Shown: one piece after another, positions 8,485 to 15,873 of the stretch
Layout of the letters: each line of letters begins with the position of its first letter
Position numbering within the stretch: position 1 is the first letter of the stretch
Origin: JAJFKB01 sp965230515
Lineage (GTDB): Bacteria; Pseudomonadota; Gammaproteobacteria; Pseudomonadales; IMCC2047
NCBI GenBank assembly: GCA_965230515.1
Contig: OZ246007.1
Location: 124,001-188,000 of the forward strand
DNA: 64,000 bases
Direction: 5' to 3'
Program-made: the position numbers and the translations under genes
Notes under the pieces: generated by a model
Database searches by the model: none
What the model was told of the DNA's origin: nothing
What the model saw: the letters and a program-made list of their open reading frames with translations, nothing else

Positions 8485-11352
8485 CTACCGTTTTTCGAGT
8501 TTGTTGAGCATTACCTGAGCGTTATCGCGGCCTTCAAAAGGCGTATCCGACTCCAGCGCGAGTATCAGCTCAGTACGTGCTTCGTCATCTCGTTTCAGAC
8601 CCTGTAACGCGGCTGCAAGGTGATAACGAATTTCAGCATTATTGGCATTCCGGGTCAGGGCTTCTCGCAGATAACGCAATGCCTGATCAAATTTTCCCTG
8701 CTGCACCAGCAGCCAGCCCAGCGTATCATTGATGGCCGGGTTATCCGGTTGTAGGTTGATAGCCTGGTTTGCATGTTGCAAGGCGAGATCTAGGTCCTTC
8801 AGTTTGCCGAATGCATACGCCATATGGTTGTGCAGCACTGCGTCGTTGGGTCGTGTTTCCAGTAGTTCCCGATAGTAGCCAATCGATCGTTGCCATTGCC
8901 GGTTCGCCAGATAATGTTCAGCCACCGCGTGGCGCACAATAATGTCATCGGGGTGTAGTTTGAGCCAGCCGAGCAGGGTCTGTTCTGCATGATTACTCTG
9001 ACCTGCGGTGCGCTGCGCCAGATAGAGTCGAATCAGATGAAAGGTACCGGGCAGAATTTCTTGTGCTTTTTGGTAGGCGATCACGGCTTGTTTGGCTTTG
9101 CCTGTGCCCATCAACAGATCTCCCTTTAACCGGTGACCAATCGCACGCTGTGGATGTTTGGATGTTAACTGGTAAATTCTGTCCGATGCGCTGTCAATGC
9201 GGCCCAATCCGAGTTCAACTTCTGCCAGTTGTGCCTGTAAGTCAATGCTTTCGGGGTTGACCTGGATGGCTTTGAACAGGGTATAGGCGGCGTCTTCCCG
9301 GGTATCCGTTGCGACCTGGTAACGAGCGATTCGGGAGAGCCAATCGGTATGTGATCCTGCTATTTCTGCCATGTTTTGCAGGTGAGCGCCAAGTTTTCCG
9401 GTTTCACCTTTCGCCTGGAGTAATGAAATTTGCAACTCCAGAATCGATAGATCGTTGGGTGTCCGGGTCTCCAGTTCGTAGGCCAGATTACCGGCTTCGT
9501 CGATCGCTTTGTTTTGAAGGAGCAATTCAAAGAGATATCGTTGAATAACAAAGCTATCGTTCGAGATTTTTGCCGCCTTGCGAGCCCAGGCCAATGCCTG
9601 CTTTAGATCCTGCCGGGCATAGAAACTCTTCGCCATTTGTAGCATTGCCATTGGGTGGTGTTTGCGACTGCTCTCTTCGGTTTTATCGAGAATGGCTTGC
9701 AGAATGATTCTTGCTTGCTCCGCCTTGCCTTCCTCAATATCGATCTTTGCCAGACTGATTTGAGCCGCAGTGTGGCCGGGGTTGTCTTTCAGATAGGCGT
9801 TGACCGCGGCTCTCGCCTTTTCGGTTTCACCGATGGCCAGCTTGGTAATGGTGATCAGATTTATGTAGCTGGGATCGTTGGGGTTGGTGGCGAGCAGTTG
9901 TTCTGCTATGGCATCGGCGTTATGAAAATCCTGCCTTTTGAGGTAGGTCGTTGCCAGTGCAATTCCTGCAAGCTTATCGTTCTGTTTATTATTAAAGATT
10001 GCCTGTAATTCCGCAATACCATGCTCAATATAGCCGGCCTCAAGTCGCGTGATGGCGCGTTGTGTGTACAGTTGTCCCGGGGTGTTGTCAAAATTGGTGG
10101 CCCGTTCCATCAGGGCAACCGCTTTCTCATGCAGACCAGCGCCGTGATAGGCCTGCGTCAGGAGTGACAGCAACTCCACGGTTAGCGGGACCCGGCTGCT
10201 GATATTCTCCAGCAGACTGACGGCGGGGAAGAAGAGCTTTTCGTCAAGATAGATGGTGGCTAACAGCTTGAGCGGCCCGACATCGGTGCCGCCGATCTGT
10301 TCGTAGCTCTCTAAATAACTGCGTGCCAGTTCCTTACTGCCAAGTGTGTAATGCGCAATGCCTGCCACCAGCAACAACTGATCATTGCGGCTGACAATAT
10401 CTTTGTTTAGCCCGTCAATGGCATTAATCACCAGATTCAGTTCGCTGCGGCTGGCATGTTCATCTCCGGCGCGGGCAAAGGTGATGGATCGCAGGTAGTG
10501 AACCCGGGGATCACCTGAATCAATCTTAACCAGAACTTCCAAGTCTCGAGTTGCTTCCTCGTTGCGGTTCAGGTCAACCAGCAGACCGGCACGTGCCAGC
10601 CGGGCGCTGAAATGTTTTTCGTTGATTGCAAGTACCCGGTCATAGTCGCTGATGGCGCCGTCCAGGACGCCTCGTGAATGCTGATAGGAGGCGCTGGCCA
10701 GCCATGCGGTCTCATCGCTGGGGTAGAGTCGAATCATACGATCTACCGTGGCTTCGGCTTCCTGAAAGTTGCCCGTTCGCATCTGTTGGGTAGAAATCAG
10801 ATTGAGATACTCCAGGCCGTCGGGATTGATGGCCTCCAGTCTCATCAGCGATTCATTGAAAATCTTGTCATTATGAATGGCCAGCGCGCTGTTGGCGCGA
10901 ATGGCCAGCAACTCAACCAGCACGGTCCTGGGCAGGTTATCCGGTATTGCCTGTGCCAGTAACAGATCATATTTCATCTGGCTGACATAGGCCTTTGACA
11001 ATGGTATCGCCAATAGGGCGGGGTCGGCTCCAGCGGATATGGCATCTGATAATGCGGATTCCGCCGCCGCGGCATTCCCTGTTTTTATGTACGCTCTGCC
11101 CAGCAGGGCCAAAGCCGGAAGCAGTCTTGGATTGATCTGCAGTGCATTTTTGAGCTGAATGACAGCTTCATTAAACTGTTCCGCGTTAAATCTTTTGATG
11201 GCATCTTCATAGTAGTTGCTGGCACTGGCCTGGTCGGCAGCGTACGCAGGACCATGGTACAAGGCACCAAACATGAGAATACCGGATAAAAATAAGATTC
11301 CAGATCGACTAAATAGAAACAAAGCAGACACACCCATTAAATGAAAAAGCAT
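8485..11352 (-). CDS. PEP-CTERM-system TPR-repeat protein, PrsT type (copy 2)
   Basis: A 955-residue exported TPR protein, a second PrsT-like gene. A long signal peptide ends GPAYA (about residue 38). The first mature repeats (YYEDAIKRFNAEQFNEAVIQLKNALQ, split over the opening helices) are close to those of copy 1, and both C-termini keep the LGW / AEIRYHLA block. There is no lipobox cysteine. The frame is open to a TTG at 11382; ATGs at 11352 and 11337 are likelier. The gene ends 95 bp upstream of the sigma-54 element of the PEP-CTERM gene on the same strand. Sequence divergence between the copies points to an old duplication rather than a recent one (inference). Confidence 0.8.
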   Translation of the reverse strand: MLFHLMGVSALFLFSRSGILFLSGILMFGALYHGPAYAADQASASNYYEDAIKRFNAEQFNEAVIQLKNALQINPRLLPALALLGRAYIKTGNAAAAESALSDAISAGADPALLAIPLSKAYVSQMKYDLLLAQAIPDNLPRTVLVELLAIRANSALAIHNDKIFNESLMRLEAINPDGLEYLNLISTQQMRTGNFQEAEATVDRMIRLYPSDETAWLASASYQHSRGVLDGAISDYDRVLAINEKHFSARLARAGLLVDLNRNEEATRDLEVLVKIDSGDPRVHYLRSITFARAGDEHASRSELNLVINAIDGLNKDIVSRNDQLLLVAGIAHYTLGSKELARSYLESYEQIGGTDVGPLKLLATIYLDEKLFFPAVSLLENISSRVPLTVELLSLLTQAYHGAGLHEKAVALMERATNFDNTPGQLYTQRAITRLEAGYIEHGIAELQAIFNNKQNDKLAGIALATTYLKRQDFHNADAIAEQLLATNPNDPSYINLITITKLAIGETEKARAAVNAYLKDNPGHTAAQISLAKIDIEEGKAEQARIILQAILDKTEESSRKHHPMAMLQMAKSFYARQDLKQALAWARKAAKISNDSFVIQRYLFELLLQNKAIDEAGNLAYELETRTPNDLSILELQISLLQAKGETGKLGAHLQNMAEIAGSHTDWLSRIARYQVATDTREDAAYTLFKAIQVNPESIDLQAQLAEVELGLGRIDSASDRIYQLTSKHPQRAIGHRLKGDLLMGTGKAKQAVIAYQKAQEILPGTFHLIRLYLAQRTAGQSNHAEQTLLGWLKLHPDDIIVRHAVAEHYLANRQWQRSIGYYRELLETRPNDAVLHNHMAYAFGKLKDLDLALQHANQAINLQPDNPAINDTLGWLLVQQGKFDQALRYLREALTRNANNAEIRYHLAAALQGLKRDDEARTELILALESDTPFEGRDNAQVMLNKLEKR

Positions 11353-11437
11353 AAACACGTACCCAACCAAGTATAGGCACAAGCACGGATCTGCGCCATT
11401 TGAAAACCCACTAACTTTTTTGGCTTATTATCCTGCT

Positions 11438-12097
11438 TTATGGGCGCTTGTCGTCCATGAGAGCGATGGTTTCTTTTTCCAGTTGATCCGGACCTTTTTT
11501 AAAAAAGTGTTTAATAGCTCTGAACACCGCTTTTACACCGGCCCATATTTTAGGCAATAACCAAACGAGCATGCAGAGAAAGATCACCAATAGAGCCAGG
11601 AATAGCCAGGGATGCTGTATAGCCGTCCACAAGCCAAAAATCACGGCTACATCTTCACCGATTGATAGAAACCAGTTACTAAAAGGTTCGGGAGAACTGT
11701 TTACCACAATTCGACTGCCAGCTTTGGTGAGGTGTGTGGTGGCGGCCAATCCACCTCCGATAATTGCGGCAGCGAGGGTAATGGCTGCACTGGTTTCGCC
11801 AACGGCGCCAGCAGCCAGCACCGCACCGGCGGGAATACGAATCAGGGTATGGATGCTGTCCCATCCGGTATCCACACCAGGGATTTTGTCGGCGGTGAAC
11901 TCAACCATGTACATCAGTCCCGCAGCGGCCATCACCATTGGGTCAGCCAGTATTTGCAGTTCCGACGGAAGCACCATGTGCCCGGTATGGGATAAAACAC
12001 CCAGAGTGAGCAGTGTGGCGTAGAGATTGATGCCGCTGGCCCAGCCAACGCCCATGGTGACTGCAAGGAGTGCAATAATTTGATCCAGTTGTTCCAT
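11438..12097 (-). CDS. DUF4126 integral membrane protein
   Basis: A 219-residue protein with about five hydrophobic segments. It has the signature of DUF4126: MGVGWASGINLYATLL near the N-terminus, VEFTADKIPGVDTGWDSIHT in the middle and a Gly/Ala-rich helix after it. The C-terminal tail is basic (KAIKHFFKKGPDQLEKE). The function of the family is unknown. A GGA lies about 9 bp before the ATG. It is transcribed divergently from the lipoprotein gene at 12170 across a 72-bp gap, so the two promoters must be close together or overlap. Confidence 0.8.
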   Translation of the reverse strand: MEQLDQIIALLAVTMGVGWASGINLYATLLTLGVLSHTGHMVLPSELQILADPMVMAAAGLMYMVEFTADKIPGVDTGWDSIHTLIRIPAGAVLAAGAVGETSAAITLAAAIIGGGLAATTHLTKAGSRIVVNSSPEPFSNWFLSIGEDVAVIFGLWTAIQHPWLFLALLVIFLCMLVWLLPKIWAGVKAVFRAIKHFFKKGPDQLEKETIALMDDKRP

Positions 12098-12169
12098 TTC
12101 TATCAGTCCTATATGATGCTTGCTGATTTCGCCCGTCGACCACTATGATTCTTTGAGAACGAACGCTAA

Positions 12170-12907
12170 ATGAGTTTAAACAACAAGCGGCCATTGAAGA
12201 GCCGACTCTGCTGCTTATTTTGCGCTAATCCCCGGCGAATAGCGATTATTTGTTTGTCAGCCTGTTTGATCCTGATTAGCGGTTGTGGTTCCCAGCAGAT
12301 GCGTATTCAAAATCTGGCCAAGTCTGATATCAATATGGTAGGTGATCATCACATTGAAGCGAGTAATGAGTTGTTGGACTTGTTGCTCCGTAAACTTTAT
12401 AAACGTAATCCGAGGGAATTGAAGAAAACTCCGGGAGCTACGATCAGCAGTCGTTTGGAGCAGATCTTTGCAAATCCGATTGCATTGCAATTTGAAGAAT
12501 TGAACAACAGGGAAAGCATCGATGCGATCCTGTTGGGCTTTGATCCGGAATTTAAGGGTGACCGTGTGTTTGCTCTGGGGGTTGGTCTGCGAGGTATGCT
12601 TTTTCGAGCTTATAACGAACAAAAGGAGTTGTTTATGCTGGATAGTCTGGATGCTCAAAAACTTTACAATAGCGCCAGGAACATAGAGATACTTGCCTGG
12701 CGATTGGCGCATCGCCGCGACCAAAAAGGAAATCTTTATCTTTTAACCAACAGCATTTCAGGCCCGGTTAACTTGAGCTTTGAGCGGTTGTTTGGCAAAT
12801 TAATTGCACTGCAGGATATGATGGCTCAAATTACAGAAAACCGGACCAGACGCACTATTAATAAAATTGTACACGGTATTGCTTCTGCCGTTTTTCTGCC
12901 GGTATAG
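12170..12907 (+). CDS. Predicted lipoprotein of unknown function upstream of dinG
   Basis: A 245-residue protein with a basic N-terminus and a hydrophobic stretch ending in LISGC (C39), a good lipobox. It is therefore probably an outer- or inner-membrane lipoprotein. LSAC at 29-32 is a weaker alternative. The mature part contains SNELLDLLLRKLYKRNPRELK, a segment with DAILLGFDPEFKGDRVFALGVG split by loops, and a helical end. I cannot assign it to a named family. It ends 12 bp before dinG on the same strand, so the two are probably one transcript, although a functional link between a lipoprotein and a helicase is not obvious. Confidence 0.75.
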   Translation: MSLNNKRPLKSRLCCLFCANPRRIAIICLSACLILISGCGSQQMRIQNLAKSDINMVGDHHIEASNELLDLLLRKLYKRNPRELKKTPGATISSRLEQIFANPIALQFEELNNRESIDAILLGFDPEFKGDRVFALGVGLRGMLFRAYNEQKELFMLDSLDAQKLYNSARNIEILAWRLAHRRDQKGNLYLLTNSISGPVNLSFERLFGKLIALQDMMAQITENRTRRTINKIVHGIASAVFLPV

Positions 12908-12919
12908 GGGTAAGCCACC

Positions 12920-15049
12920 ATGCTAGACGAAGAACTCAAGGAGAGTATTCAGACCGCTTATCGTTCGGTGCTTAAGAATAAAGGCTATCGTCCCAGATTG
13001 GGGCAACGTCTGATGATTGCTGAAATAGCCAAAACGCTGGGGAGTATTGAAGTTGATGAATCCGGCGTCCGACTGGGTGAATCCCATATCTGTGTGATTG
13101 AGGCGGGTACCGGCACAGGTAAGACACTCTCCTACATGCTTGCAGCATTGCCGGTTGCATTAACTAAAGGGAAAAAACTGGTGCTTTCTACTGCAACTGT
13201 TTTGCTCCAGGAACAGTTGGCGCAGAAAGATCTTCCGGACCTGATTGAGCATGGCGGGATACCGTTCCATTTTGCAATTGCCAAGGGGCGGGGGCGGTAT
13301 CTGTGTCACTCAAAACTTGCGACGGTACTGGACAATGACGCGTCAATGGCTCCGGTGCAAACGCTCTTTGAGGATGAGCTCGCGGAAAAACTGGATGATG
13401 AAACGGTCGATCTGTACCGGTCCATGGTCAGGTTGAGTGATGCGGGGGACTGGGATGGCGATCGGGACAGTTGGGCCGCGCCGATCCTGAATGCGCAATG
13501 GCAACGGGTAACCACCGATCATCGTCAGTGTAGTAACAGGCAGTGTGCCTGGTTTTCGCAGTGTAGTTACTTTACTGCGCGAAAGGAGATCGCCGAAGCG
13601 GATGTGATTATTGCCAACCATGATCTGGTGCTTGCTGACATGGCGCTCGGCGGTGGTGCATTGCTCCCTGACCCTGAAGATACGCTCTATGTATTTGACG
13701 AAGCACATCACCTGCCTGATAAGGCACTGTCACATTTCAATTATCATGTCAGAATTAATGCGGCCAGGAAAAACCTTGAGCAGATTCCCAAATTACTTGC
13801 TCAGATAAGTGGACAGGTGGGGCATATGGCTGAGCTTGAAGAGCAGCTTGAGATGTTTCCTGAAATCAGGAAGACGGCGGATGAGAATTTGCTGTTTGCT
13901 TCCCAAATAGTAACCAGCATTACAGAAAACAAAGAACCGAGCGATGAGTGTCAATGGCGGTTTGAACAGGGAAAGGTGCATGGCGAGCTCCGCGTTATCG
14001 CCGGTAATCTGGCACGTCAGTACAGCTTGATTCTGCATTCGCTGGAGCTGGTCAGTGACGCGTTACTGGAAAAAGCCAGGGAAGATATTGAGCTTAAACC
14101 AATCATGGAGCAACTCTACCCAAGGCTGGCAATAATGATAGGTCGCAGTGAAACAGCTTGTCGGTTATGGCAATCCTACGCGCAGGCAGAAGATGACAAT
14201 CAACAGAAACCGGCTTATCCGACAGCGCGCTGGGTAGTGGCTATCGAAGATCCGGGGTTCACAGATTTTGAGCTTTGGAGCAGCCCTGTGATGGTCTCTG
14301 ATCTTCTGCAGGATATGCTGTGGTCACGTTGTTTTGGTGCTGTATTGACGTCAGCGACACTGAGCAGTGTCAATCAGTTTGAGCGGACACGTCTACGCAT
14401 GGGGTTGTCGCAGGATACCGTCTACAAGGCTGTCCCCAGTCCCTTTGATTATGCCAATAAAGCAACTTTTGAAGTGCCCGCTGGTGCGGCAGATCCCCGT
14501 CAGGGGGAGGCGTTTGAACAGGCGCTTATTGAGCAGTTGAATAGCTGTATCGAACCTGATCAGTCAACGCTTGTGATTTTTACGGCGCGACAACAGATGT
14601 ACCGCGTTCTGGAAGGACTGGTTCCCGAGTTAAGGGACATTATTATTCTACAGGATGATTACTCCAAACAAGCTCTTGTTAAGTGTCATTGTCAGCGTGT
14701 CGACGAAGGCAAGGGTAGTGTCATCTTTGGCTTGACGAGTCTGACAGAAGGTGTGGATCTGCCAGGCAATTATGTGCATCATGTGGTGATTGCCAAACTG
14801 CCCTTTACTGTCCCGAGTGATCCGGTAGAGGCAACCCTTAACGAGTGGCTGATGGCACAGGGCCGGAATCCATTTTGGGAGATTAGCGTCCCGGACGCAT
14901 CGTTGCGACTCAAGCAGGCCTGTGGACGGTTGTTAAGATCCGAGCAGGATAGTGGGCGTATTACTTTACTGGATCGGCGAATACTGACAAAGAGCTATGG
15001 TAAGGCGATGATGGATGCGTTGCCGAATTATAAAAGAGTGATTGGATAA
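12920..15049 (+). CDS. dinG: ATP-dependent DNA helicase DinG
   Basis: A 709-residue XPD-like superfamily 2 helicase that unwinds 5'-tailed duplexes, D-loops and R-loops. Walker A is EAGTGTGKT (61-69), and the DEAH box is VFDEAHHLP (D260-H263). Four cysteines placed for a 4Fe-4S cluster are C129 (GRYLCH), C204, C209 and C215. The motif VI region reads QACGRLLRSEQDSGR. The length fits the family. AAGCC precedes the ATG weakly. No LexA box (CTG-N10-CAG) is visible in front of it or the lipoprotein gene, so SOS control is not supported here. It is convergent with the 138-residue gene that follows. Confidence 0.92.
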   Translation: MLDEELKESIQTAYRSVLKNKGYRPRLGQRLMIAEIAKTLGSIEVDESGVRLGESHICVIEAGTGTGKTLSYMLAALPVALTKGKKLVLSTATVLLQEQLAQKDLPDLIEHGGIPFHFAIAKGRGRYLCHSKLATVLDNDASMAPVQTLFEDELAEKLDDETVDLYRSMVRLSDAGDWDGDRDSWAAPILNAQWQRVTTDHRQCSNRQCAWFSQCSYFTARKEIAEADVIIANHDLVLADMALGGGALLPDPEDTLYVFDEAHHLPDKALSHFNYHVRINAARKNLEQIPKLLAQISGQVGHMAELEEQLEMFPEIRKTADENLLFASQIVTSITENKEPSDECQWRFEQGKVHGELRVIAGNLARQYSLILHSLELVSDALLEKAREDIELKPIMEQLYPRLAIMIGRSETACRLWQSYAQAEDDNQQKPAYPTARWVVAIEDPGFTDFELWSSPVMVSDLLQDMLWSRCFGAVLTSATLSSVNQFERTRLRMGLSQDTVYKAVPSPFDYANKATFEVPAGAADPRQGEAFEQALIEQLNSCIEPDQSTLVIFTARQQMYRVLEGLVPELRDIIILQDDYSKQALVKCHCQRVDEGKGSVIFGLTSLTEGVDLPGNYVHHVVIAKLPFTVPSDPVEATLNEWLMAQGRNPFWEISVPDASLRLKQACGRLLRSEQDSGRITLLDRRILTKSYGKAMMDALPNYKRVIG

Positions 15050-15073
15050 AAGGGGTTGTCTACTATTTCCCGG

Positions 15074-15490
15074 CTAGAATTTCTTCAGATAAGAAATGCC
15101 CCTGTTATTGATGCCGTAATAGTGATTGCCTCTGTCCAGGACTAAGCCAAGGCCCCACTTTTTGCCGACTTTGGCCTGTCCGAAATAGATGTTTTTAGCC
15201 ACCTGCCAGCCTCTGACCCTCATTGTTTTGTCGGCTTTGAAGCGAACCAAACCAAAGGGGTACTGTTTGCTTGCTTTAAGTGACATGCCAGATTCAGTGC
15301 CGTAGAGAGACATGTAGTCGTTGGTGGGATAGTGGGAGAGTGTGGCGGACTGGCTTAAATTGTTGGTCAGTCCGATATTCAGATTGAGTGCGCGCAAATC
15401 CTCGGCTTGTGTAGGGAAAGCCAGGCTCAATATCAGGGCGACCAGCATTGCCTCCATGATAATATTTTTACGGGCACATGTTGCTACCAT
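15074..15490 (-). CDS. Small secreted protein of unknown function
   Basis: 138 residues with an N-terminal hydrophobic stretch ending FPTQA, consistent with a signal peptide, then a small beta-rich domain with Tyr/Gly/Asn-rich segments (GLVLDRGNHYYGINNRG). I do not recognise the family. The start at 15490 is supported by GGAGG seven bases upstream; the internal ATG at 15457 has no ribosome-binding site. It is convergent with dinG (24-bp gap) and faces away from ftsK, so it has its own promoter in the AT-rich 15.5-15.87 kb region. Confidence 0.65.
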   Translation of the reverse strand: MVATCARKNIIMEAMLVALILSLAFPTQAEDLRALNLNIGLTNNLSQSATLSHYPTNDYMSLYGTESGMSLKASKQYPFGLVRFKADKTMRVRGWQVAKNIYFGQAKVGKKWGLGLVLDRGNHYYGINNRGISYLKKF

Positions 15491-15873
15491 TCAGGACCTC
15501 CAGCGACCAGCGTTAAGCGAGTTATTACAGGTGCTTAGATACTTTTATAGTACTAACATTTCAAAATGACAAATACGCAAAATATAAAGCGCTGTAACAA
15601 TAGTCGCTAACTTTTTGAAAAATATTGATTAGTGCCCGTTAATATATTTTCTTATTATAAAATTTGTTTTTAAGGCTAATTGATATAAGTCAATCTGATG
15701 GTGCTGTATGTTGAGGTGAGATGTTGGTGGAATACAGAAACCGAGGTTCAGCATTAAGCCCGGCTAAAAAGGCAATGCGAAAACAATTCCAATCAGCTAC
15801 ACTCGCTTTGGTTTATGATTTCTGCAATCGCTATGTGATTTTGAGAATTGAACAGTTAATTCAAGGTAACGTA
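15491..15873. other. AT-rich divergent promoter region upstream of ftsK
   Basis: 383 bp between two divergent genes. A frame open from 15721 continues into ftsK, but residues before the TTG at 15874 do not resemble FtsK and are treated as untranslated. The region is strongly AT-rich around 15600-15670 (for example TTATTATAAAATTTG). It contains an Anr/FNR-like half-palindrome at 15680-15693. No clear sigma-70 promoter with 17-bp spacing could be fixed. Confidence 0.4.
15680..15693. promoter_or_regulatory. Possible Anr/FNR-type site upstream of ftsK
   Basis: TTGAT-ATAA-GTCAA, one mismatch from the FNR/Anr consensus TTGAT-N4-ATCAA. It lies about 180 bp before the chosen ftsK start. No matching -10 box at the usual distance was identified, so regulation of ftsK by oxygen is not claimed. 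Confidence 0.25.
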
